Assembly: GCA_947071365.1 (NCBI GenBank)
Contig: CAMTFT010000028.1
Coordinates: 1 to 10,544, forward strand
DNA from: an uncultured bacterium
GTDB taxonomy: Bacteria; Bacillota; Clostridia; Lachnospirales; Lachnospiraceae
Direction: 5' to 3'
Length of the DNA: 10,544 bases
Shown: positions 1-7,223 of the stretch, one piece after another
How positions within the stretch are numbered: position 1 is the first letter of the stretch
Layout: each line of letters opens with the position of its first letter
Made by a program: the position numbers and the translations under genes
The notes under the pieces: generated by a model
The model's database searches: none
The model's input: only the letters and a program-made list of their open reading frames with translations
What the model was told of the DNA's origin: nothing

Positions 1-96
1 CCCGACGGTACTTAGCGGGCGTATTTTGCCCGCTTACGTACCGCTTCGTGGAACTGCTAAGCGCAAGCGGTCCCTGTACGAACGATTCATTGGATT
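1..96. repeat. Structured palindromic element at the contig edge
   Basis: Non-coding DNA rich in pairing potential. Bases 6-11 (CGGTAC) pair with 38-43, and 15-20 (GCGGGC) pair with 28-33. This gives a two-part stem with a small internal loop and a GTATTTT apical loop. Bases 40-46 (ACCGCTT) can instead pair with 65-71 (AAGCGGT), and 11-16 (CTTAGC) can pair with 56-61 (GCTAAG), so three arms compete for partners. No U-run follows on either strand within the window, so a plain intrinsic terminator for trkH is not demonstrated. I have the impression that similar elements are scattered between genes in Lachnospiraceae genomes, but that is recollection and was not tested. Lying exactly at the contig edge fits a multi-copy repeat that broke the assembly. 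Confidence 0.55.
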
Positions 97-153
97 CGGC
101 GTCCGGATAATATATCGTTGTCCTGGCAATATATCATCGTCCGGATGACATAT
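97..153. repeat. Three imperfect 19-bp tandem repeats downstream of trkH
   Basis: Three head-to-tail 19-base units lie at 97-115, 116-134 and 135-153. On the plus strand each starts with C, has GTCC at unit positions 5-8 and ends in ATAT. By eye, units 1 and 2 share 14 of 19 positions, units 1 and 3 share 15, and units 2 and 3 share 12. The array ends 13 bases before the trkH stop codon complement at 167 and abuts the palindromic element to its left. It has no coding potential that I trust. Function is unknown: it could be a protein binding array, part of a larger repeat, or a decayed element. Confidence 0.55.
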
Positions 154-166
154 AGTTACCGTCTTC

Positions 167-1603
167 TTACTCCGACCACGTATTCCTCGCAAACAAAATC
201 AACAGCGGGAATATCTCCAACCTCCCTGCCAGCATATCAAACGTCAGCACCAGCTTCGAAAAGTCAGAAAACATTCCGAAATTCTGCGTCGGCCCTACCA
301 TGGAAAGTCCGGGGCCGATATTGTTGATGGTCGCTGCAACGGCAGTAAAGTTCGTTGCAAAATCAAAATTATCCAGCGAGATCAGGAGCACTGAGCCCGC
401 AAAAATAAACAGATACGATACCAGAAATACGTTAACGGAACGTACGACAGCATGCTCCACGATTCTTCCGTCCATCTTCAGCTTTCTGATATTATGCGGA
501 TGCACGATGACATCCAGCTCCTTTATGATGGACTTGAACAGGATCACGATACGAGATACCTTGATACCGCCTCCCGTACTTCCGGCACACGCGCCGATGA
601 ACATCAGCATTACCAGTATCGTTTTGGAGAAGGAGGGCCACAGATCAAAGTCCTTCGTCGCAAATCCTGTTGTCGTGATGATCGACCCTACCTGGAATGC
701 CGCGTGGTGGAACGCCTGGAATACATTCGGGAACATACTGGAAATATTGATCGTGATCAGAATGATCGCAGCCAGTATGATACCGAGGTACGTCCGCACC
801 TCCGAGGACTTCACAGCCTCTCCCACTCTCCTTTTCAGCAGCAGATAATAGACATTAAAATTAATGCCGAACAGAATCATGAACACCGTCACCACTCCCT
901 GAAGATACATCGAGTAGCTGCCGATGCTGTCATTTTTGACACCAAAACCTCCTGTACCGGCAGTACCGAACATCGTCGTAAGCGCGTCGAAGGCCGGCAT
1001 TCCGCCAATCAGCAAAAATATAAGCTGCAGCACGGAAAGTCCGAGGTACATCTTATAAAGCAGCATAGCCGTGCTTTTTACCTTTGGCACCAGCTTGCCG
1101 ACGGAAGGGCCGGGGCTTTCCGCCTTCATCAGGTACATGCTGCTGCCGCCCGTCAGAGGCAGGATCGCCATGACAAACACCAGCACGCCCATTCCGCCGA
1201 TCCAGTGCGTAAAGCTCCTCCAGAACAGCAGACAGTGAGGCATCGACTCCACCTCCGGCAGGATACTTGATCCCGTCGTCGTAAAGCCCGAGACTACCTC
1301 GAATAATGCGTCAATATACGAGGGAATGCTTCCCGCGATCACAAACGGAAGCGCCCCGAAGGCACTGAGCACGATCCAGCACAGCGCTACGGCCACAAAG
1401 CCCTCCCTGGCGTACATGGATTTGCTTTTTATTTTACTTCTCGTCAGCAATATGCCGGCAAGCAGGCACAGCGCTATCGTCAGCAACAACGAAAAACCTG
1501 CCTTTTCCCGGTATATAACAGCCACCACACAGGCCGGAGCCATAAATATGGCTTCAAAATTCAATACCCATCCAATGATATATGTAATAATCCTGTAATT
1601 CAT
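167..1603 (-). CDS. trkH: TrkH-family potassium uptake channel subunit
   Basis: Membrane subunit that conducts K+ into the cell, gated by the cytoplasmic TrkA ring. The 478-residue protein is mostly hydrophobic segments and shows the fourfold pseudo-repeat of the SKT superfamily. The four pore loops are visible as TTTG (108-111), TAGTGG (214-219), TTTGF (310-314) and NNIGPG (427-432). The glycine-rich GSTGGGIK segment (341-348), which forms the intramembrane gate loop in this family, and the C-terminal GRLEIFPLL block (460-468) are also typical. Length matches the family and both ends look intact. The ATG lies 10 bases after the trkA stop. Its only SD-like bases, AGGG, overlap that stop codon, which suggests translational coupling to trkA. 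Whether K+ entry is coupled to H+ or Na+ cannot be read from sequence. Confidence 0.95.
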   Translation of the reverse strand: MNYRIITYIIGWVLNFEAIFMAPACVVAVIYREKAGFSLLLTIALCLLAGILLTRSKIKSKSMYAREGFVAVALCWIVLSAFGALPFVIAGSIPSYIDALFEVVSGFTTTGSSILPEVESMPHCLLFWRSFTHWIGGMGVLVFVMAILPLTGGSSMYLMKAESPGPSVGKLVPKVKSTAMLLYKMYLGLSVLQLIFLLIGGMPAFDALTTMFGTAGTGGFGVKNDSIGSYSMYLQGVVTVFMILFGINFNVYYLLLKRRVGEAVKSSEVRTYLGIILAAIILITINISSMFPNVFQAFHHAAFQVGSIITTTGFATKDFDLWPSFSKTILVMLMFIGACAGSTGGGIKVSRIVILFKSIIKELDVIVHPHNIRKLKMDGRIVEHAVVRSVNVFLVSYLFIFAGSVLLISLDNFDFATNFTAVAATINNIGPGLSMVGPTQNFGMFSDFSKLVLTFDMLAGRLEIFPLLILFARNTWSE

Positions 1604-1613
1604 CTTCTGCGCC

Positions 1614-2972
1614 CTACTTTGCCAAAATATCTTCTATATCTCCCAGGCCCCTTTGCTGTGTCGTGATCACAACACTGTCGCCTACCATGATCTTATCAGA
1701 ACCACGCGGAATAATAATCTTTCCCCTGCGGCTGATACACGCCACCAGAATACCCTTCTTGATCTTCAGCTCCTGCAGCGGTACGTCCGTCACCTTCGAC
1801 TTTCTGCGGATGATAAACTCCAGCGCCTCCGCTTTGCCGCCGATGATCTTGTGCAGCGTTTCCACGTTGCTTCCGAGAGAATTTTTCATGGAGCGGACGT
1901 ACTGTATGATATGCTCTGCCGTAACGTTCTTCGGATGGATGACCGTGTCAAGATCAAGCTCCTTGATGACCTCGTCGAAAGCGATACGGTTGATTTTCGT
2001 AATCAGCTTCTTGTCCCCCGTCTTGCGGGCATACAGGGAAAGCAGGATATTCTCCTCATCAATATTCGTCAGCGCTGCGAAGCTTTCATACCGGGTGATG
2101 CCCTCCTCCAGCAAAAGATCCTTATCCGTGCCGTCGCCGTAGACCACCGTCGCCTTCGGCAACAGATCGCAGAGCTGTTCACACCGCTTCATATTCTTTT
2201 CTACAAGCTTGACCTTTACGCCGCTGTTCAGCATCATTTTTGTGAGATAATACGCGATCGGGCTTCCGCCTACGATCATAAGGCTCCTCACCTGATTCGT
2301 GACGATTCCGACCTGGCGGAAGAACTCATTTGCATCGTTTACACCGCCCACCACGGATACAAGGTCTCTGGCCTGAAGCACACAGTTACCGTCCGGGATG
2401 ATGACTTCCTCGCCCCGCTCCACCGTACAGATCAGGATATTGCCCCGCATCTTTGCGGACAGATTCGCAAGCTGCATGTTGTTGAGAACCGACTTCTCCG
2501 GTACCCGGAACTTCATCAGATGTACCTTGTTCTTTGCAAAGGAATTGACCTCGATCGCTGACGGGAACTGCAGTACCTTCGCGATCTCTCCGGCTGCAGC
2601 AAGCTCCGGATTGATAACCATGGCAAGCCCCAGCTCTTCTTTGATAAAGCCAAGTTCCATGCTGTATTCAGGGTTGCGGACTCTGGCAATCGTATGGCAG
2701 TTTCCGGCTTTTTTCGCGATCAGGCAGCAAAGCAGGTTCAGCTCATCCGAGCCTGTAACCGCTATCAGCAGATCCGCCGCCTCGATTCCGGCCTCCATCT
2801 GCGTAGAATAGCTTGCGCCGTTCCCTACGACTCCCATCAGGTCGTACTGGCTGGAAATCTCCTGTATGATATCCTCGCGGTTGTCAATCACCGTAATGTC
2901 GTTGTCTTCTCCGCTCAGCTCGATTGCCAGGGACTGTCCGACCTTACCGAGACCTACAATAATAATCTTCAT
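1614..2972 (-). CDS. trkA: TrkA, peripheral RCK subunit of the Trk potassium transporter
   Basis: Cytoplasmic nucleotide-sensing subunit that assembles under TrkH and controls its gate. The 452 residues form the usual duplicated layout. The first RCK_N Rossmann domain (about 1-120) has GLGKVG at 7-12 and an acidic residue, D30, at the end of the second strand. A first RCK_C domain spans about 140-222. A second RCK_N (about 229-348) begins MIVGGSPIAYYL, with E258 in the equivalent acidic position. A second RCK_C spans about 367-450. The first dinucleotide motif is canonical, whereas the second (GGSPIA) is degenerate, as is common in full-length TrkA. Upstream, AGAGGAG sits about 11 bases before the ATG. 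The gene follows the aminotransferase by 39 bases and precedes trkH by 10, so a trkA-trkH operon is clear. Which nucleotide it binds is not determined here. Confidence 0.96.
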   Translation of the reverse strand: MKIIIVGLGKVGQSLAIELSGEDNDITVIDNREDIIQEISSQYDLMGVVGNGASYSTQMEAGIEAADLLIAVTGSDELNLLCCLIAKKAGNCHTIARVRNPEYSMELGFIKEELGLAMVINPELAAAGEIAKVLQFPSAIEVNSFAKNKVHLMKFRVPEKSVLNNMQLANLSAKMRGNILICTVERGEEVIIPDGNCVLQARDLVSVVGGVNDANEFFRQVGIVTNQVRSLMIVGGSPIAYYLTKMMLNSGVKVKLVEKNMKRCEQLCDLLPKATVVYGDGTDKDLLLEEGITRYESFAALTNIDEENILLSLYARKTGDKKLITKINRIAFDEVIKELDLDTVIHPKNVTAEHIIQYVRSMKNSLGSNVETLHKIIGGKAEALEFIIRRKSKVTDVPLQELKIKKGILVACISRRGKIIIPRGSDKIMVGDSVVITTQQRGLGDIEDILAK

Positions 2973-3011
2973 AACGTGACGCTCTCCTCTGAAAGTATTT
3001 CATTTTATCGA

Positions 3012-4193
3012 TTAAAACTCTTTTGCAAGTTTGCCGAATTCCGGCAGTGAATTCATGATCGTCTCATAGGAAACACAGTATGCAAGACGCACGTAACCGG
3101 GACACGCAAAAGAAGAGCCCGGCACCATCAGGATATGGTATTTCTTAGCAGCATTCACAAACTGCATCTCGTCCGCCACCGGGGATTTCACCCAGAGATA
3201 AAATGCTCCCTCCGGCTTTACGCACGTAAACCCGCACTTTGTCAGCCCTTCATACAGCGCTTTGCGGTTCCTGTCATAATATTCCAGATTCACCTTCGCA
3301 TCCACACATTTTGCCACTGCTAACTGGATCAGTGACGGTGCATTGACGCATCCGCTGATGCGGTTGGCTATCGTAGCCGCTGTAATGGTATTTTCACTGT
3401 CCTCCAGCTCATCCGGAATGATCACGTAACCGATACGCTCTCCCGGCAATGACAGCGATTTGCTGTAGGAATACACCACCATCGTGTTATCGTAATACTT
3501 TGTAACAAAGGGAACCTCTGCCCCGTCAAAGGCCAGCTCCCGGTACGGCTCGTCGGAGATCAAATAGATCGCATGACCGTACTCCTTCTGCTTCTCCTCC
3601 ATGACCGCTGCAAGCTGCCGGATCGTCTCCTCGGAATACACAACGCCGGTGGGATTGTGCGGGTTATTGATGATGACCGCCTTCGTCTTCGGTGACAGCT
3701 TTTCCGAAAAATCGCTGAGGTTTAACTGAAACGTATCCGTATCCGGCTCCACCTGCACCAGCACGCCGTCATAATTGCGGATATAGGAGCCGTACTCCAG
3801 GAAATACGGAGCAAAGACAATGACCTCTTCGCCCGGATCCACCAGTGTTTTGAGGCACACGTTGAGACCGCTGCCCGCGCCCACTGTCATGATCAAATTG
3901 TTCTCTGAAAATCCCGTCCCGAACTGCTCGTTCAGATTGTCAGCGATCGCTTTCCTGACATGGGGAAAACCTGCATTACTCATATACCCGTGTACGAACA
4001 CCGGGTCTTCTTCATCCAGAATCTCCTTTATGGATTCCTTTATCTTCTCCGGGGCCGGCACGTTCGGATTGCCCAGGCTGAAATCATAGACCTTATCCGC
4101 CCCAAACTCGGCTGCCATCCGTTTGCCCTCCTCGAACATTGCACGGATCGCAGAATTGTTCTGCAGGTACGGCCTCATTTTCTCTGCTATCAT
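3012..4193 (-). CDS. PLP-dependent class I/II aminotransferase (AspC-like)
   Basis: Fold-type I aminotransferase that moves an amino group between an amino acid and a 2-oxo acid; the substrate is not identifiable. The 393 residues contain the Schiff-base lysine K245 in SYSKSLSLPGERIGY, the NPHNPTG cofactor loop (177-183), D214 in SDEPY contacting the pyridine nitrogen, R253 as phosphate ligand, and R369 in YVRLAY as the usual carboxylate-binding arginine. Full family length is present. AAGGAAGGAAG lies about 8 bases before the ATG, which fixes the start. The gap upstream to the dehydrogenase holds a perfect 20-bp inverted repeat just before the RBS. Downstream, trkA follows after 39 bases, so co-transcription with trkAH is likely although no metabolic link is obvious. 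Annotation as aspartate aminotransferase would be over-precise. Confidence 0.92.
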   Translation of the reverse strand: MIAEKMRPYLQNNSAIRAMFEEGKRMAAEFGADKVYDFSLGNPNVPAPEKIKESIKEILDEEDPVFVHGYMSNAGFPHVRKAIADNLNEQFGTGFSENNLIMTVGAGSGLNVCLKTLVDPGEEVIVFAPYFLEYGSYIRNYDGVLVQVEPDTDTFQLNLSDFSEKLSPKTKAVIINNPHNPTGVVYSEETIRQLAAVMEEKQKEYGHAIYLISDEPYRELAFDGAEVPFVTKYYDNTMVVYSYSKSLSLPGERIGYVIIPDELEDSENTITAATIANRISGCVNAPSLIQLAVAKCVDAKVNLEYYDRNRKALYEGLTKCGFTCVKPEGAFYLWVKSPVADEMQFVNAAKKYHILMVPGSSFACPGYVRLAYCVSYETIMNSLPEFGKLAKEF

Positions 4194-4221
4194 TTATTAT
4201 ACTTCCTTCCTTTTTTGATCC

Positions 4222-4301
4222 GGGCAATCCGGTACAGAAATATCTCAGAGCGAATATCCCTGCACGTTCTCCTCTGAGATATTTCTGTACCTATACTGCC
4301 C
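4222..4301 (-). repeat. Perfect 20-bp inverted repeat between dehydrogenase and aminotransferase genes
   Basis: Bases 4231-4250 are the exact reverse complement of 4272-4291, with a 21-base loop. An outer 5-bp pairing (GGGCA at 4222-4226 with TGCCC at 4297-4301) extends the hairpin across small internal loops. In RNA from the minus strand it would sit between the dehydrogenase stop and the aminotransferase RBS. No U-run follows the stem on either strand, so it is not a standard intrinsic terminator. It could be an mRNA processing or stability hairpin, a regulator site, or a remnant of a small palindromic element. No flanking target duplication was seen. Confidence 0.75.
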
Positions 4302-4313
4302 CTGGATGATATA

Positions 4314-5435
4314 TCACTCCACATGCTCAAATGGGAACACGAACTGCGTCAGATGGAACCTGTCGCGCAGCCCCAGCAGCTCTTTTTGTACGGCTTCTCC
4401 CACCGGCACTCCCTTATCCTTACGGAATTGCCAGATCTCGTATTCCTTCTCGCCTGCCGTATAGATCCTGTCGCATCCCGGCGCCTTTTCGGAACCGCGC
4501 AGCTCCCGCAGGATATCCCCGGCAGTCTTCTTAAAGGAATCTGCTCCCATAAATGCTTCTGTATCGATTGCAATAAAGAAATGCCCCAGCGGATACGGAA
4601 TCTTATTGCCCTGCTCATCCAGACCGCTCAGCATGCGCAGAAAGCTTCCCGCCTGCAGCGCAGCCGAGAGGATCTCCACCACGGTGGCGTAGCCGTAGCC
4701 CTTATATCCGCCCAGCTCTTCCCCGATGCCGCCCAGCGGAGCCAGCGCCGCGCGCTTTTCGTTCAGCGCCTTCAGAATATCCACACTGTCTGTCATAGGC
4801 TTTCCATCCCGGCCGATGACCATGCCTGCCGGCGTATCCTTGCCGCTTCTCGCGTAATACTCGATCTTGCCACGCTGGGAGATCGAGGTGGCGCAGTCCA
4901 GCACAAAGGGGAATTCCTCATCCGTCGGAAGTCCGAAGGTGATGGGGTTCGTCCCCAGCATATTTTCCACTCCGAATGTCGGAGCGATGGACGGCCGGGC
5001 GTTCGTTCCCGTGATACCGATCATATTATTATGCGTCGCCATCGTAGCATAATAGCCGGCAATCCCGTAATGCGTGGAATTGCGCACCGCCACCATACCC
5101 ATTCCATATTTCTTTGCCTTGTCAATGGCCATCTGCATCGATTTTGTACCGACCACCATTCCCATACCGTTATGTCCGTCCACAACAGCAGTGGTGGCCG
5201 TCTCCCGGACTACCTCAAACTCCGTCACCGGATTTAAGATTCCAGCGTCGATCCGGTCAATATAGATCGGTTTAAAACGGTTGCAGCCGTGGCTCTCAAT
5301 GCCCCGGCGGTCACTTTCCAACAGTACCTCCGTACAAACGAGGGCATCCTCCTTCGGAACGCCCACCTTCTGAAATACCTCGACCATAAAATCCCGCATC
5401 ATGCTCCACGGCACAAAAGGTCTTGTCTCCTGCAT
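4314..5435 (-). CDS. Ldh_2-family (malate/L-lactate type) NAD(P)H-dependent oxidoreductase
   Basis: Cytoplasmic oxidoreductase of the malate/L-lactate/ureidoglycolate dehydrogenase family (Ldh_2). This fold is unrelated to classical lactate dehydrogenases, and members interconvert 2-hydroxy and 2-oxo acids or reduce cyclic imines. Visible family blocks are DRRGIESHG (42-50, with conserved H49), NSTHYG (119-124, with H122), TNARPSIAPTFG (144-155), GTNPITFGLP (161-170), FVLDCATSISQRGKIE (177-192) and GGYKGYG (242-248). The reading frame stays open up to a GTG at 5489, but I chose the ATG at 5435: it has GGAGGG at a good distance, and family blocks begin soon after. This gives 373 residues, a normal length. 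YqeY lies 75 bases upstream. The true substrate cannot be told from sequence; the neighbouring aminotransferase hints at 2-oxo acid or amino acid metabolism. Confidence 0.9.
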   Translation of the reverse strand: MQETRPFVPWSMMRDFMVEVFQKVGVPKEDALVCTEVLLESDRRGIESHGCNRFKPIYIDRIDAGILNPVTEFEVVRETATTAVVDGHNGMGMVVGTKSMQMAIDKAKKYGMGMVAVRNSTHYGIAGYYATMATHNNMIGITGTNARPSIAPTFGVENMLGTNPITFGLPTDEEFPFVLDCATSISQRGKIEYYARSGKDTPAGMVIGRDGKPMTDSVDILKALNEKRAALAPLGGIGEELGGYKGYGYATVVEILSAALQAGSFLRMLSGLDEQGNKIPYPLGHFFIAIDTEAFMGADSFKKTAGDILRELRGSEKAPGCDRIYTAGEKEYEIWQFRKDKGVPVGEAVQKELLGLRDRFHLTQFVFPFEHVE

Positions 5436-5441
5436 ACTTTT

Positions 5442-5447
5442 CCCTCC
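5442..5447 (-). promoter_or_regulatory. RBS that fixes the dehydrogenase start
   Basis: GGAGGG on the minus strand lies 6 bases before the ATG at 5435. The upstream alternative, GTG at 5489, overlaps the weak hairpin and has no comparable Shine-Dalgarno sequence. This supports the shorter protein. Confidence 0.85.
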
Positions 5448-5475
5448 AAATACATTACTGCAAATCTGTTTCTCT

Positions 5476-5498
5476 AAAAGCCGGGTCACATTGCCCGG
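5476..5498 (-). terminator. Weak hairpin after yqeY, possible leaky terminator
   Basis: On the minus strand CCGGG and CCCGG form a 5-bp GC stem around an 8-base loop, followed by CTTTT. It lies 12 bases after the yqeY stop and before the dehydrogenase RBS. The stem is short and the T-run only four, so it would at best attenuate read-through. A chance structure is quite possible. Confidence 0.35.
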
Positions 5499-5510
5499 AC
5501 AGACGGTCTT

Positions 5511-5948
5511 CTATTTGCAAAGCTCCGCAACGACCTGATTGATCACCTTGCCGTCCGCCTTGCCTTTCAGCTCTCCCATCACAGCCTTCATAATCTGTCC
5601 CTTATTCTTCGTGGCGAGCACTTCCGCAAATTTTTCCTCCAGAATCGCTTTGATCTCATCAGCAGAAAGCAGCTTCGGCGCATACTCTGAGATCACATCA
5701 TAACGGAACTGATACTCCGCCTTCAGATCCTCTCTGGAATCCGGGCAGGTGTCGATCTGTTCCTTTACCGTCTTCATCTCCTTTAAAATCACGCGGTCAG
5801 CCAGTTCTTCCGGAATATTGTCACGGCAGCCCTCGTCGATCGCTACCTTCTTTATCGCAGAGATCAGGGAAGAGATCGCCTCTTTTCTCGGCTTGTCCTT
5901 CGCCTTCATTGCTGCTACCATATCTTTTCTCAATAATTCGATATCCAT
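5511..5948 (-). CDS. GatB/YqeY domain-containing protein
   Basis: Small cytoplasmic protein of the YqeY family, related to the C-terminal tRNA-interacting domain of the GatB amidotransferase subunit. The precise role of free-standing YqeY is not settled. The 145 residues match the family size. The C-terminal block (about 115-137) with KGQIMKAVMGELKGKADGK is the diagnostic signature; the N-terminal half is a charged helical bundle starting MDIELLRKDM. An excellent AAGGAGG lies 6 bases before the ATG. It is separated from rpoD by an intrinsic terminator and has its own candidate promoter, so it is probably an independent unit that may read into the dehydrogenase gene. YqeY is often found near rpsU, dnaG and rpoD; here only rpoD is adjacent. 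Confidence 0.93.
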   Translation of the reverse strand: MDIELLRKDMVAAMKAKDKPRKEAISSLISAIKKVAIDEGCRDNIPEELADRVILKEMKTVKEQIDTCPDSREDLKAEYQFRYDVISEYAPKLLSADEIKAILEEKFAEVLATKNKGQIMKAVMGELKGKADGKVINQVVAELCK

Positions 5949-5978
5949 TTTATTTCCTCCTTACATACAACTACAGAA

Positions 5979-6007
5979 ATTATTACAAATATCTCTGAAA
6001 AATGCAA
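5979..6007 (-). promoter_or_regulatory. Candidate sigma-A promoter of yqeY
   Basis: On the minus strand TTGCAT (6002-6007) and AATAAT (5979-5984) are 17 bases apart, and a TG one base before the -10 makes it an extended -10. Transcription would begin near 5972, leaving a leader of about 24 bases carrying the strong RBS. The position just after the rpoD terminator fits well. The -35 is weak, matching only its first three bases. Confidence 0.6.
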
Positions 6008-6025
6008 GAGTTATTTGGCGCGCTG

Positions 6026-6064
6026 AAAAAGACATGCACGGCATTCGCCCCGCGCATGTCTTTT
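6026..6064 (-). terminator. Intrinsic terminator of rpoD
   Basis: On the minus strand GACATGCGCGG and CCGTGCATGTC form an 11-bp stem with one G-U wobble and an 8-base loop, flanked by AAAA on the 5' side and TTTTT on the 3' side. The wobble becomes an A-C mismatch if read on the plus strand, so minus-strand use is favoured. It begins 17 bases after the rpoD stop codon. Confidence 0.9.
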
Positions 6065-6081
6065 GAAAGTCGTTTCTTTTT

Positions 6082-7209
6082 TTACGTCAGAAAATCCTTC
6101 AGCCGCTTGCTTCTGGACGGGTGGCGCAGCTTGCGAAGCGCCTTCGCCTCGATCTGACGGATACGCTCACGGGTAACGTTGAATTCCTTCCCGACCTCCT
6201 CAAGTGTCCTGGCTCTTCCGTCCTCCAGTCCGAAACGCAGACGGACTACCTGGCGCTCACGGTCTGTCAGAGACTCCAGCGCGGTGCTAAGCTCCGCCCG
6301 CAGCATGGAAAATGCAGCGGAATCCGCCGGTGAAAGCGCCGTATCATCCTCTATGAAGTCTCCCAGATGGGAATCATCCTCCTCACCGATCGGTGTATCA
6401 AGGGATACCGGGTCTCTCGATATCTTCAGTACCTCCCGGACACGGCTGACCGGAACATTGAGCCGATCCGCCACCTCCTCCGGGGTGGGCTCCCGTCCCA
6501 GCTCCTGCAGCAGCGTTCTCGTCATACGAAGCGTCTTGTTGATCGTCTCCACCATATGTACCGGAACACGGATCGTCCTGCCCGTATCCGCGATGCCCCG
6601 CGTGATCGCCTGGCGGATCCACCAGGTCGCATACGTACTGAACTTGTATCCCTTCGTATAGTCAAACTTATCAACGGCCTTCATCAGGCCCATATTTCCC
6701 TCCTGGATCAGATCCAGGAACGGCATACCTCTTCCTACGTACTTTTTCGCAATGCTGACAACGAGACGCAGATTGGCTTCTGTCAACGCCTTTTTGGCCT
6801 CTTCATCGCCCTGCTCCACACGCTTTGCCAGCTCTACTTCCTCATCTCCCGACAGAAGCGGAACATTGCCGATCTCCTTTAAGTACATACGAACCGGGTC
6901 TTCTGTGCTGACCCCCTCCAGTACGTCCACATCGTTGATCAGTTCTATCTCCTCATTGTCGGACAACAGTATATCTTCTTCGGATTCCAGCAACATATCA
7001 TCTGAAGCGTCCTCCGGGGACTTCACCTGCAGAATATCGATGCGATTTTTCTCCAGATACTCCAAAATCATGTCCATCTTATCTTCTGTCAGTTCAATTC
7101 CGGTAAAGGCATTCAGAATCTCATCATACTCCAGTGTATTTTTCTTTGTCTTCGCCAACGCCTTCAGGTTTTCCAGAGTCTTTAAAAACTGTTCCTGTGC
7201 TTCATTCAT
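6082..7209 (-). CDS. rpoD: Primary-type RNA polymerase sigma factor (RpoD/SigA family)
   Basis: Directs RNA polymerase to -10/-35 promoters. The 375 residues include a short region 1.1-like N-terminus (about 1-65), an acidic stretch (about 64-95), region 1.2 starting at [12 protein letters not shown] (103-114), the region 2.3-2.4 block [13 protein letters not shown] (190-202), region 3 with [10 protein letters not shown] (216-225), and the region 4.2 helix-turn-helix [31 protein letters not shown] (337-367). Length matches Firmicutes SigA. I chose the ATG at 7209; an in-frame TTG at 7212 just before it is the alternative. It has its own promoter and terminator. Two oddities: the usual neighbour dnaG is absent, and the segment normally reading ADQARTIRIPVHM is [13 protein letters not shown] here. 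It may be the main sigma factor or a second RpoD paralogue. Confidence 0.94.
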   Translation of the reverse strand: MNEAQEQFLKTLENLKALAKTKKNTLEYDEILNAFTGIELTEDKMDMILEYLEKNRIDILQVKSPEDASDDMLLESEEDILLSDNEEIELINDVDVLEGVSTEDPVRMYLKEIGNVPLLSGDEEVELAKRVEQGDEEAKKALTEANLRLVVSIAKKYVGRGMPFLDLIQEGNMGLMKAVDKFDYTKGYKFSTYATWWIRQAITRGIADTGRTIRVPVHMVETINKTLRMTRTLLQELGREPTPEEVADRLNVPVSRVREVLKISRDPVSLDTPIGEEDDSHLGDFIEDDTALSPADSAAFSMLRAELSTALESLTDRERQVVRLRFGLEDGRARTLEEVGKEFNVTRERIRQIEAKALRKLRHPSRSKRLKDFLT

Positions 7210-7218
7210 CAATGCTCT

Positions 7219-7223
7219 CTCCT
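7219..7223 (-). promoter_or_regulatory. RBS of rpoD
   Basis: AGGAG on the minus strand, 9 bases before the ATG at 7209 and 6 before the adjacent in-frame TTG at 7212. Both spacings are workable, so the start is uncertain by one codon. ATG is preferred as the stronger initiator. Confidence 0.75.

Noticed and set aside
452..1270. 272-residue open frame on the plus strand opposite trkH
   Set aside because: Low-complexity His/Arg/Gln content and full overlap with a clear membrane protein gene on the other strand.
1653..2561. 302-residue open frame on the plus strand opposite trkA
   Set aside because: Shadow of a GC-biased coding strand; no recognisable domain and it overlaps a complete TrkA.
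4323..5237. 304-residue open frame on the plus strand opposite the dehydrogenase
   Set aside because: Histidine- and arginine-rich composition typical of an antisense shadow, no family motif, and the opposite strand encodes a well-recognised enzyme.
5487..5489. GTG as the dehydrogenase start
   Set aside because: It lies in a hairpin region with poor RBS context; the ATG at 5435 has GGAGGG at proper spacing and matches the family's N-terminus.
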